A stretch of DNA of 21,741 nucleotides from CAIOHW01 sp964432565. GTDB lineage: Bacteria > Bdellovibrionota > UBA1018. A program made the translations under genes and the position numbers. The notes below the pieces were generated by a model. The model was not told where the DNA came from and did not search any database. It saw only the letters and a list, made by a program, of their open reading frames with translations. The DNA lies in the NCBI GenBank assembly GCA_964432565.1, contig CAYSOA010000035.1:1-21741 (forward strand). Reading direction: 5' to 3'. Numbering within the stretch: the first letter of the stretch is position 1; each line of letters begins with the position of its first letter. Of this stretch, positions 13,615 to 21,741 are shown one piece after another.

Positions 13615-16600
13615 AATACCGTGGAACGTTTCGTTGCATCACCTACGGCCCCAGCCCCCCAGGCAAGTTCTGGATTCCTATCGTTGTTCCAAGTGTTCGT
13701 GATGACGACCTCTCTGGCGTTGGCGGGTTGTGGTGAGAAGGCCGGAACGTGGGAAGGGCTTTCGGGAGTTTTCTCCTCTGATTTCAAGACCGAAGAATCT
13801 TCTCCAGCCTCCTCGACGGCTTCTGCGCCGGCGTCTTCGATCGTGTTTACCTGTGCCCCCAGAAACGTCGAAGCGGGAGTCGATTGGACGTGGGAGGCCT
13901 GTGCCGACGAGCAGGGCAGTCCTCGCGGACTTCGGCTCGAAGTTCGCGACCGTCGGGGCAACCGCGTGGTGGGAGGGTACGACGCCACCAACGCCAGCCT
14001 CGACGATTCCGTCAAGCCGATCGCGCTTTCGGTGATTCGAGGCACCGGTGAGCTGCTGGGAACCACCACGCTGAACGCCAGTGCGGGTGTCGTCGATTTC
14101 ACCGAAGCTGGGTTGAACATGACCGTAGCCGAGTTTGTCCAGATTCGGGCGACCCTGGTGACCTCGGCCGGTCGCACGCTGATTCGCAATTCGGGGCGTT
14201 TCAAGATTCTTCCTCGCGACCAGATCGACCCGGTCAACGGAGTAGCGATCCTCACGCAGCCGGCAGAAGAAGTGGTTTCGGGACTGCGCTGGAGTCGCAT
14301 GCCGGTGATCGAGCTTCGCGATCCTTACGGCAATCTGCTCAACTTTGGAACGCAGGCGTCGCTGGTGTCTACCTTCTCGGTGGAAACCGAAGGGGAGCTT
14401 CTGGGGCGGGTGACGGCCGCCGGTTCACGCGGACGGATTGCGCCTCGAAGCGGTCAGTTCACGATTCGAGCTCTCGGACAGAAAACCCTGACGGTTCAGA
14501 TTCCAGCCCGTGAGGGAACCATCACTCGTACCTTTGATCCGCTGACGGTGGTTCACGGCGCAGCGGCAAAGCTGCTGTTTCATTGGACGCCGGGCACTCC
14601 CTCAGCCGGGTCTCCCTTTCCGTCGCTTCCGGTGATCGAAGTGGTCGATCGCTACGACAACCGTGTGACCTCGGGTGAGGCCGCAGAATCGACGGTTCGG
14701 CTCAAGTCGATTGTTCGGGGAGTGAAGTTGGTCGGCACCGGGGTTTCGGATTCCGGCGAACTGACGGCCACGACGACGGCGGGAGTCTTGGATCTTCAAG
14801 CCGCCGGGTTCACCGATCTCGCAGTCGATAAAGCAGGAACGCGCCGCAGGCTCGTGGCCTCTGCGTCCGTGGGGGGACGCACTCGAAATGTCGCCAGTGC
14901 GGTTTTTAACGTCAGCCCGGGCGCAGCCAGCGGTGTTTCGAGCACGCTGACCGCTGTTCCGGCCACCGGTGCGAAATCAGACGGTGTTTCGCGAGCAGCC
15001 ATCATCCTGACGCTGCAGGATAGCTTCGGCAATCTTCTTTCGGGCGTCGATGGATCGACGATCACCCTGCAGGCCTCCGACGAGTCGGTGACCATTCCTG
15101 CCTTCACTGGAGTCAGCGATCGTTACGGTCGCCTGATCACGCGAATCACGGCAACCGAGCCGGGTGAGAAAACGATTTCGGTCGCCGCGCCCTCGAGCCT
15201 GGCTTCGACCACTCCCGTTACTGTAACCTTCGTTCCGGGACCGGTCATTGCTTATGACCTGACCATCGAAGGGGTGGAGGACGAAGGACCCTTCACAGGG
15301 ACTGCCCAAACCAGCTCGACCGGGGAGTTGGTACGAACCTTTACGACGGTGGCTGAGCCCTCGAAGGGAACAATCACCTGGACGAACGAAAATTCCGGCG
15401 AGTTTAGTTACGAGCCGTTCGTGAATGCCGCGGGTGCCGACACCTTTACTTATCGGGTGAATGACACACGTGCCGATTCGAATGTCGCGACCGTCACGGT
15501 CAATATCACGCCCGTCAATGACGCCCCGGTGGCCAATAATGGCAGCCTGAGCGTAGTCGCCGAAAGTACGGGCTCGGGCATGCTCACTTCGAATGACCCC
15601 GATGGGCCATCGACCACCTACTCGGTGGTGACTGAGCCCACCAGTGGTACGGTGGTCATCAGCAATGCCTCGACGGGTGCATATACCTACACTCCGAACG
15701 CCCAATTTGAAGGATCCGATTCGTTTACCTTTAAAGTGAGTGACGGAGAACTCGAGTCGAATTCGGCGACGATCTCGGTGACTGTCACGCCGAGTATTCC
15801 CGCCGCCCCGAGCGAACTTGCGGGCGAGGCGCCAGGGCCGGTCAGTGTCGACCTCACTTGGACCGACAATAGCTGGAATGAACAGGAATTCGTGCTCGAG
15901 CGATCGACGGGTGAGGGATCCACTGATTTTGCTTCGGTGGCCACACCTGCGGCGAATGCGACGAGCCATACCGACACGGGTTTGAGCCCCGGTACGACGT
16001 ACAACTACCGAATTTCGGCTCGAAATGCCGCCGGAACTTCGGTGGCCAGTAATGTGGTGACGGTAGCCACGGTCAATACTCCCGGAGCTCCCGCCAATAT
16101 CGCCGCGAATCCGGGTGATCAGCGCGCCCAGCTTTTGTGGAGCCCGTCAGCCGGTCCGACGCCGATTCAGTACAAGATTCAGCGCGCCCTGGCTGAGGAC
16201 GGCCCTTTCACCACCGTGGCGACCGTCAATTCGAGCGCCACCAGCGGCAGCATCACCTATTGGAATACAGGCCTCACCAACGAGACGACCTACTACTACC
16301 GGGTATACGGCACCAACTCCTACGGAGACGGACCCGCCAGTGCCGTTGTGTCGGTCACCCCAATCGGGCCTCCGGTTTTGAGCTACCCCGAGTCGCCGTA
16401 TCAGATCACTCGAACGACCGAGAGCGAAGTGCTTCCCCTGAACGAGGGGGGACCCATCGAATCGTGCAGCATTAGTCCTGATCTTCCGACGGGACTGGAA
16501 CTGGGACCGGATTGCTCGATCACGGGAACTCCTCCGGACTACGATCTCGAGAAGACTTATACGGTGCAGGCCAGTAACGCGGTCGGATCGGATGAGACGA

Positions 16601-19600
16601 CCTTTCAGCTTCAGGTCAATGAGTTTCCGCCAAGCGTGATCTATGCCGCCAGCTCCTACACGCTCACCCGCGGCCTGGCCATTGAGGCGATCACTCCGAC
16701 GACGTTTGAATACGTCACGACTTATGGGCTGAAAGAGGGCAGTCCCGCCCTGCCTCCGGGGCTTTCGCTCGACTCAGCGACCGGGATCATCACGGGCACC
16801 GTCAACGAGGTGGTGGCTCCGACGACCGTCACACTCACGGCTTCGAACATCACAGGCCAGACCCTGGATGTCGAGCTGACCTTCGAAGTGCCGAATGCGG
16901 CTCCCACTCTCGATGTGATTGAGAGTCTGGCGGTCAACGAAGATTTTCTGCCGATCACGGTCAATCTGACCGGCATCACCACGGGCTCGCAGTACGAGCC
17001 CGACACGCTCGTGGTGACGGCAACCAGTAGTGATCCGAGCGTGGTGCCCCATCCGACGGTGACGTACACCAGCCCGAATGCGACCGGAACCTTGAGCTTT
17101 GTCTCTATTCCTGATGTGTTCGGCGAGGCGGTCATCACCGTTCAAGTGAATGACGGTATGGCCTCGAACAATACCGTCACCCAGACTTTCACGATCACCG
17201 TCAATCCGGTCAACGACGCACCGACCTTGGCGGCAATCTCTGACCTGACGCTTTCCGAAGACGCCTCGACCCAGACGGTCGGTCTGTCAGGTATCGCAAC
17301 CGGGGCCGCGAATGAGCTCGATACCCTGACGATCACGGCGACCAGCAGTGATCCCTCGATCATTCCCAATCCGGCCGTCGATTATACCAGCGCGAACGCG
17401 ACCGGGTCGCTTTCATTTACGCCTGTGGCAGATGCCAACGGCGTGGTGACCATCACCGTGACCGTTGATGACGGCCAGCTTCAGAACAATACCGCTGTTC
17501 AAACCTTCACCGTGACCGTCGAGGCCGTCAACGACGCTCCGACCCTGGCGGCGATCTCCGATCTCACGATTTTGGAAGATGCTGCTAACCAGACGGTCAA
17601 TCTCACCGGAATCAGCACAGGTGCCGCGAACGAAAGCGACACCCTGACGATCACGGCCACGAGCAGTAACCCCGGGCTGATTCCTGATCCAACGATGACC
17701 TACACGAGCCCGAACGCTACTGGCACGCTGAGCTTTGCTCCCGTGGCCGATCAGCATGGAACGGCCACGATCACGGTCACGGTCAATGATGGCCAGGCGC
17801 TCAGCAATACAGTCACCCAAACCTTCACAGTGTCGGTGAGCTCGGTCAACGACGCACCGACCTTGGCGGCGCTGAGTCCGATTTCGATTCAAGAAAACTC
17901 ACCCGAGCAAACCGTCAGCCTGACGGGCATTGGTACGGGGGCTGCCAATGAAAATGACACCCTCTCGATCACGGCGACCAGCAGCAACCCCTCCCTGATT
18001 CCGAATCCGACAGTGAGTTACACCAGTGCTGACGCCACTGGGAGTCTGAGTTTCGCTCCGGTCGAGAATGGCTACGGAATCACCACGATTACCGTGACCG
18101 TGAGTGATGGTCAGGTCGAGAATGGCACGACGACCCAGACGTTCACGGTGACCGTTGTCCCGGTTTTCTTGCTGAGTTTTAGCGTCCAGCCGGTCGACAC
18201 GCGGGCTTCGACAGCGATGCCGGCTGTTGAGGTGACCATTCGACATCTCAACGGTGCGCTTGCCTCGAACGAAACCTCCGCCATTACGCTTGCTGCGGGG
18301 GGAGCGAATCCCAACGGTGGAACCCTTTCGGGAACGACGACGGTCAACGCGGTGGGCGGAGTGGCCACCTTCAGTGATGTGTCACTCGATCGAATCGGGT
18401 CTTATGCCTTGGTTGCCTCGGGACCAGATGAGACGTTCACTGGAGCAACCTCTGACAGTTTTAATATTTTGGCAGATCGCCTGATCTTTGCGGTTCAACC
18501 GACCCATACTCGCGCTGGTGCGACGATGGCTTCGGTGAGTGTGCGTGCCGCAGATGGAGCTGGAAATCTGGATTCGAGTTATTCCGGAACGGCGACGCTC
18601 AGCCTGAGCACCAATCCGGGGTCGGCAACCTTGGCGGGAACGCTGAGCTCTTCGGCGAGCGGCGGAGAGGCCTCGTTTGGTGATCTCTCGCTGGATCGGG
18701 TCGGCACAGGGTATCAGTTGACGGCATCGGCGGATGACCTGACGAGCGGTGTCTCGGACGGCTTCAATATCACAGCCAGCGAGCTGAGATTCATCACGCA
18801 GCCCTCGGCAAGCACCAAGGCATCAACGAACATGGCCGCAAATCCGGTGGTTCGAGCTACGGACAGTTTCGGTACCGTTGATTCGACCTTTTCAGGAGAG
18901 ATCGCGCTGGCGCTGGGAAGTAATCCGAAGGACGCCACCTTGAGCGCCGCTTCGCTCAGTGTCGCAGCCACGTCCGGATCGGCGACTTTCACTGAAATCC
19001 AGCTCAATAAACTGGGCGCCGGCTACACGCTTCTCGCTTCGTCTGACGGGTTGACCAGCGCGACCTCAAACGCCTTCAATATCACGGGCGATCGGCTTTT
19101 CTTCGTTAGCCAGCCTTCAAACACCCCGGTGGGCATTACCATGGGGGCGGTGACGGTCGGAATCGCCGACTCTTTCGGGAACATTGACACCACCGCGAGC
19201 CCGAGTGTTAGCCTGGCCATTGATACCAACCCCTCGGGCGGCACGCTGACCGGTGGCGGCGCTCGGACGGCCTCCAATGGTCAGGCCACCTATGCGGGGC
19301 TTTTGATCAATACGGTCGGCGATGGCTATACATTCGTGGCGACCTCCAGTGGTCTTCTGAGTGCGACCTCGGATGCCTTCAATATTTCTTCCTGCTCGCA
19401 GACGATTTCGGCCGCTGGGCAGACGCTTGCCGATGGCAGCTACTCCACGATTTGTGTCACTGGTGCCGGTGGGCTGACCATTCCGTCGAGCTTTACGGGT
19501 TCGATCGATACTCTGGCGATCAATGGCAGCACGGCGTCGGTCACCTTGAACAAGAACCTGACGTTTACGAGCGTGATCGTGGCAAGCGGAACCCTCACTG

Positions 19601-21741
19601 CAGCGGGATTTGACAATCTTTACTCGGGAACGACTTGGACGAGTACTCCCGGAGCCGGAAATGGAAAGCTGATTTTTAGCACCGGTTCCCTATCGGTTGG
19701 AGCGACCGGCAAGATCAACATGGATGGCAAGGGGTACGCAGGAGGGATCTCGACTCGCAAGCAGGGAGCCTCTGTCGCTTCGCCCGGCGATTCCTCGACG
19801 GGCACTTCCAATGGTGGCGGCGGCGCCGGATCTTCGGTGCCAGGAGTGTACGGCACTCCAACACTCGAGCCTAACTATATCGGGGATCGTTTTCAGGACG
19901 GACTGTACGGTGCGGATGACTTCGTGACCGAGGCGTATCTCGGGTCCGGTGGTGGGGCACATACGACTGGGAATTGGGCGGGGGGAGCAGGTGGAGGCGC
20001 AATTTCTATTCAGGCCCAATCCGTTTCGATCGCCAGCGGTGGGCAGATTACGGCTCGAGGAGCGAATGCAGCGGATACCCGCTACGCGGGTGGCGGTTCG
20101 GGTGGAACAGTGATTTTGAACACCACCACCTATTCGAACTCGGGTGGACTCGTGTCGGTTCGTGGGGGCTATGGTCCGTCTATTTACGGAGGATACGGTC
20201 GCATTCATGTTCCGACTTCAGCCCTGCGCGATAGTGCGTGGGATCTGACCGGTCTTCATGGGTTTGCACTCGACGTTCCCAATACCGAGACCATCTCCAA
20301 CCTCACTCTAGGCGCGAACTCGGTGGTGTTTCTCACGGCCCAGAATGGGGCAGCCATCGATGCGCTGACCATCAATGGAACAGGGGCCGAGCTCTGGATC
20401 AATCAACAACTGTCCTTTGGCTCGGTGAGCCTGACCAACGGAACCATCGCAGCCTTTCCGTTTCACAATCGCTACACCGATGGTACCTGGGATGGTCCAG
20501 CACCTGGCCCCGGAAACGGCAAGTTGCAGTTTACCGTCACAGGAGACATGACGGTGGCTGCGAGCGGTCGGATTAACATGGACGGCCGTGGGTATTTCGG
20601 GGGTAGGACGAATCGACTACAAGGGGCATCGGTGGCTTCGCCGGGCAGTTCAGCTTCAGCTCCTAATGGCGGCGGGGGGGCTGCCCAGGTTCCCGGTGTT
20701 TATGGAACTCGCATTCCGGGCATTCACTGGACGGATGTTTTTGAGGGTGATGTGTACGGGGCTGATGATTTCCGTACCGAACTCTATCTGGGGTCAGGTG
20801 GTGGCGGAAGGTTGGATACTGGCACTGTCGGCGGAGCCGGGGGCGGCGCAATCGGTGTCACGGTCGAAGGCACACTGACCCTAGCTTCGGGCTCACAAAT
20901 CACGTCACGAGGTCAAAATTCGTCAGATACCCGGTATGCCGCTGGCGGTTCTGGCGGAACCGTCGTCTTGAACGCCAACAGTATCTCGAACTCTGGGGCG
21001 TTGATCTCGGTGGCTGGAGGCACAGGCACGCACGGGCCGGGCGGCTATGGTCGAATGCATCTTCCTGCGCAAGCCCTTCGCGGAATGTCGTGGAACCTGG
21101 CGGGCCTGCAGGGCTTTGCTCTCAAGCTGCCTGAGAACGAGTCGATCAATACGCTGAGTCTGGGCGCTAATTCGGTGGTTTTTCTGACTTCCGATCCGGG
21201 TGCCTCGGTGAGTACGCTCACTCTCGGTGCGGCCACCTCCGAGCTTTGGCTCAATCAGGAGATGACTTTCGGAGACGTCACCGTTCAGGCCGGGACGATC
21301 ACTGCCGACCGCTATCACAATCGTCATACCGGAACAGAGTGGAATCCTCCCGCCGCGGGTGCTGGAAACGGCAAGCTTCTGATGAACGTCACCGGAACGC
21401 TGACGCTGGGTGCCTCTGGAAAGATTCTGATGGATGCCAAGGGGTACAAGGGTGGAGCCGGTACCCGTACGCAGGGGGCATCGGTGCTCGGCGCTGGCGA
21501 GAGCAACAGTACCTCTCCCAATGGCGGGGGCGGTGCTTACTGGGCAGGAGCCTCCTTCGGAACTTACCCCGACACCTATTCCAGTGCGCAAGGTTTACTC
21601 TACGGCAATCCTGGGGCGGTATCGAGCGAGCTCCTTCTTGGGTCTGGCGCCGGCGCGGGCCTCAGTGGTCAGGGGGGCGGCTGGGGAGGGGGCGCGATCA
21701 AGGTGGTCGCCGGAAACCTGAGTCTGGCTTCGGGAAGTGTC
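13612..21741 (+). CDS. Giant modular surface lipoprotein, 3' end outside the window
   Basis: The frame stays open for 2710 codons to the window edge with no stop. A lipobox SLALAGC gives lipidated Cys40; the leader before it is long for a lipoprotein. An in-frame GTG at 13600, after a TAA at 13597, is an alternative start. After a Ser/Ala-rich linker come, approximately: invasin-like Ig domains (about 75-545, with RDPYGNLLN, VVDRYDNRV, LQDSFGNLLSGVDG); two cadherin-like domains with VNDAPVA (545-728); two FnIII domains (729-920, with LSPGTTYNYRISARNAAGTS and NETTYYYRVYGTNSYGDGP); two He_PIG-like domains with LPTGLELGPDCSITGTP and LPPGLSLDSATGIITGT (920-1093); four 106-aa repeats (1095-1518); four repeats of about 101-104 aa (1520-1925); and a long Gly-rich repeat region to the end. 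This is the build of an adhesin. Orientation outside the cell is inferred. It could be cargo or a partner of the neighbouring fibre machine. Confidence 0.88.
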   Translation, partial: MNTVERFVASPTAPAPQASSGFLSLFQVFVMTTSLALAGCGEKAGTWEGLSGVFSSDFKTEESSPASSTASAPASSIVFTCAPRNVEAGVDWTWEACADEQGSPRGLRLEVRDRRGNRVVGGYDATNASLDDSVKPIALSVIRGTGELLGTTTLNASAGVVDFTEAGLNMTVAEFVQIRATLVTSAGRTLIRNSGRFKILPRDQIDPVNGVAILTQPAEEVVSGLRWSRMPVIELRDPYGNLLNFGTQASLVSTFSVETEGELLGRVTAAGSRGRIAPRSGQFTIRALGQKTLTVQIPAREGTITRTFDPLTVVHGAAAKLLFHWTPGTPSAGSPFPSLPVIEVVDRYDNRVTSGEAAESTVRLKSIVRGVKLVGTGVSDSGELTATTTAGVLDLQAAGFTDLAVDKAGTRRRLVASASVGGRTRNVASAVFNVSPGAASGVSSTLTAVPATGAKSDGVSRAAIILTLQDSFGNLLSGVDGSTITLQASDESVTIPAFTGVSDRYGRLITRITATEPGEKTISVAAPSSLASTTPVTVTFVPGPVIAYDLTIEGVEDEGPFTGTAQTSSTGELVRTFTTVAEPSKGTITWTNENSGEFSYEPFVNAAGADTFTYRVNDTRADSNVATVTVNITPVNDAPVANNGSLSVVAESTGSGMLTSNDPDGPSTTYSVVTEPTSGTVVISNASTGAYTYTPNAQFEGSDSFTFKVSDGELESNSATISVTVTPSIPAAPSELAGEAPGPVSVDLTWTDNSWNEQEFVLERSTGEGSTDFASVATPAANATSHTDTGLSPGTTYNYRISARNAAGTSVASNVVTVATVNTPGAPANIAANPGDQRAQLLWSPSAGPTPIQYKIQRALAEDGPFTTVATVNSSATSGSITYWNTGLTNETTYYYRVYGTNSYGDGPASAVVSVTPIGPPVLSYPESPYQITRTTESEVLPLNEGGPIESCSISPDLPTGLELGPDCSITGTPPDYDLEKTYTVQASNAVGSDETTFQLQVNEFPPSVIYAASSYTLTRGLAIEAITPTTFEYVTTYGLKEGSPALPPGLSLDSATGIITGTVNEVVAPTTVTLTASNITGQTLDVELTFEVPNAAPTLDVIESLAVNEDFLPITVNLTGITTGSQYEPDTLVVTATSSDPSVVPHPTVTYTSPNATGTLSFVSIPDVFGEAVITVQVNDGMASNNTVTQTFTITVNPVNDAPTLAAISDLTLSEDASTQTVGLSGIATGAANELDTLTITATSSDPSIIPNPAVDYTSANATGSLSFTPVADANGVVTITVTVDDGQLQNNTAVQTFTVTVEAVNDAPTLAAISDLTILEDAANQTVNLTGISTGAANESDTLTITATSSNPGLIPDPTMTYTSPNATGTLSFAPVADQHGTATITVTVNDGQALSNTVTQTFTVSVSSVNDAPTLAALSPISIQENSPEQTVSLTGIGTGAANENDTLSITATSSNPSLIPNPTVSYTSADATGSLSFAPVENGYGITTITVTVSDGQVENGTTTQTFTVTVVPVFLLSFSVQPVDTRASTAMPAVEVTIRHLNGALASNETSAITLAAGGANPNGGTLSGTTTVNAVGGVATFSDVSLDRIGSYALVASGPDETFTGATSDSFNILADRLIFAVQPTHTRAGATMASVSVRAADGAGNLDSSYSGTATLSLSTNPGSATLAGTLSSSASGGEASFGDLSLDRVGTGYQLTASADDLTSGVSDGFNITASELRFITQPSASTKASTNMAANPVVRATDSFGTVDSTFSGEIALALGSNPKDATLSAASLSVAATSGSATFTEIQLNKLGAGYTLLASSDGLTSATSNAFNITGDRLFFVSQPSNTPVGITMGAVTVGIADSFGNIDTTASPSVSLAIDTNPSGGTLTGGGARTASNGQATYAGLLINTVGDGYTFVATSSGLLSATSDAFNISSCSQTISAAGQTLADGSYSTICVTGAGGLTIPSSFTGSIDTLAINGSTASVTLNKNLTFTSVIVASGTLTAAGFDNLYSGTTWTSTPGAGNGKLIFSTGSLSVGATGKINMDGKGYAGGISTRKQGASVASPGDSSTGTSNGGGGAGSSVPGVYGTPTLEPNYIGDRFQDGLYGADDFVTEAYLGSGGGAHTTGNWAGGAGGGAISIQAQSVSIASGGQITARGANAADTRYAGGGSGGTVILNTTTYSNSGGLVSVRGGYGPSIYGGYGRIHVPTSALRDSAWDLTGLHGFALDVPNTETISNLTLGANSVVFLTAQNGAAIDALTINGTGAELWINQQLSFGSVSLTNGTIAAFPFHNRYTDGTWDGPAPGPGNGKLQFTVTGDMTVAASGRINMDGRGYFGGRTNRLQGASVASPGSSASAPNGGGGAAQVPGVYGTRIPGIHWTDVFEGDVYGADDFRTELYLGSGGGGRLDTGTVGGAGGGAIGVTVEGTLTLASGSQITSRGQNSSDTRYAAGGSGGTVVLNANSISNSGALISVAGGTGTHGPGGYGRMHLPAQALRGMSWNLAGLQGFALKLPENESINTLSLGANSVVFLTSDPGASVSTLTLGAATSELWLNQEMTFGDVTVQAGTITADRYHNRHTGTEWNPPAAGAGNGKLLMNVTGTLTLGASGKILMDAKGYKGGAGTRTQGASVLGAGESNSTSPNGGGGAYWAGASFGTYPDTYSSAQGLLYGNPGAVSSELLLGSGAGAGLSGQGGGWGGGAIKVVAGNLSLASGSV
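15796..16362 (+). repeat. Two tandem FnIII-like modules in the giant protein
   Basis: Module 1 (15796-16074) begins IPAAPSELAGEAPGPVSVDL, module 2 (16075-16362) begins NTPGAPANIAANPGDQRAQL. Both have the FnIII core pattern: early Trp (VDLTW, LLWSP), then a Y-x-Y/V-R-V/I-x-A/G-x-N strand near the end. They differ clearly at the sequence level, so they are not a recent duplication. Confidence 0.75.
16894..18165 (+). repeat. Four tandem 318-bp (106-codon) cadherin-like repeats
   Basis: Copies start at 16894, 17212, 17530 and 17848 with exactly 318 bp between each pair, anchored on the Asn codon of NAAPTL or NDAPTL. Shared features per copy: NDAPTLAAIS at the start, LTGI-TGA-NE, DTLTITATSS, YTSPNATG-LSF, ITVTV-DGQ and TQTFTVTV at the end. 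Copy 1 is the most diverged. The exact period with no indels suggests tight structural spacing. Acidic and Asn residues in the linkers fit calcium binding, but this is inferred. Confidence 0.92.
18166..19386 (+). repeat. Four tandem Ig-like repeats of about 101-104 aa (QP motif)
   Basis: Anchored on the Gln codon of the QP dipeptide at 18187, 18496, 18799 and 19111 (spacing 309, 303 and 312 bp). Each copy has L-x-F-x-x-QP near its start, a D-x-G/F-G-N or equivalent segment, LSLSTNPGSATLAGTL-like strands, and ends in the same way: TSGVSDGFNI, TSATSNAFNI or LSATSDAFNI. Related QP and D-x-YGN motifs occur near the N-terminus of the same protein (ILTQPAEEV, RDPYGNLL), so this fold is used at both ends. 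Confidence 0.88.
19657..21741 (+). repeat. Long Gly-rich repeats, period about 285 aa, last copy cut by window end
   Basis: Copies are anchored on GNGKL at 19657, 20512 and 21364 (periods 855 and 852 bp). Each has INMDGKGY or a variant, QGASVASPG, a NGGGGA loop, YGADDF and YLGSGGG, GGAGGGAI, ADTRYAGGGSGGTVILN, GYGRIHVP, GLHGFAL, LGANSVVFLT, and AELWINQQLSFG. A degenerate partial unit lies before copy 1 (19388-19656, TLAINGSTASVTLNKNLTF). Alternating short hydrophobic strands and Gly turns suggest a beta-helix or beta-roll. DNA is well diverged between copies while the protein pattern holds. Confidence 0.9.

Noticed and set aside
14977..15969. Long - strand reading frame (330 codons) opposite the giant lipoprotein gene
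   Set aside because: Arg/Gly-rich antisense translation of a Ser/Thr-rich repeat gene; no start signal or family features. Other - strand frames between 13488 and 21591 are rejected for the same reason.
16894..21741. Regular repeats considered as a CRISPR array or insertion element
   Set aside because: Units are 300-855 bp, coding in one continuous frame, and diverged at synonymous sites; these are protein domain repeats.

Overview
The window (about 21.7 kb, overall fairly GC-rich, serine often encoded by TCG) reads as one envelope and surface locus of a Gram-negative bacterium. Class III prepilin signals, a GspE/GspF motor, PilM/PilN/PilO homologues, two lipoboxes and an LpoA-like outer-membrane lipoprotein all point to a diderm. 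The gene style fits the former Deltaproteobacteria or Bdellovibrionota, but I cannot fix the taxon from sequence alone. There are no RNA genes, IS elements, CRISPR arrays or phage genes that I can see.

Left part, + strand (3-6352): five tightly packed pseudopilin or pilin genes, then a GspF/PilC-type membrane platform gene and a GspE/PilB-type ATPase gene. The first pilin is the best candidate for the main fibre subunit. The next four look like GspG-type pseudopilin paralogues (shared W-x-GPYL and D-x-WG motifs). Their cleavage signals vary, and two carry an added C-terminal beta-sandwich-like domain. A hairpin between convergent stop codons (6363-6387) ends this half.

Middle, - strand (11442 down to 6391): a six-gene operon with 4-8 nt overlaps. 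In transcription order it encodes an ExeA/MshM-type AAA ATPase, a membrane-anchored TPR protein (GspB/MshN-like), PilM with an unusual Pro/Leu-rich N-terminal extension, a MotB/OmpA-like peptidoglycan-binding protein, PilN (GTG start) and PilO. Together with the left part this is the inner-membrane half of a type IV pilus, MSHA or type II secretion machine. Secretin, PilP/GspC-type connector and prepilin peptidase genes are absent from the window. The OmpA-type gene sitting between pilM and pilN is unusual.

Right part, + strand: divergent from the operon across only 58 bp is a lipoprotein with an LpoA-like architecture (TPR-like half plus periplasmic-binding-protein half). After a 158-bp gap with a strong inverted repeat over the start codon comes a giant lipoprotein gene, open for 2710 codons to the window edge. 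It is built of Ig-like, cadherin-like, FnIII and He_PIG-like modules, four exact-period 106-aa repeats, four repeats of about 101-104 aa, and at least two and a half copies of a 285-aa Gly-rich module.

Working hypothesis (inference): a hybrid MSHA/T2SS-like fibre machine with beta-domain-bearing pseudopilins and its own peptidoglycan anchor, encoded beside a giant surface adhesin that it might display or export.
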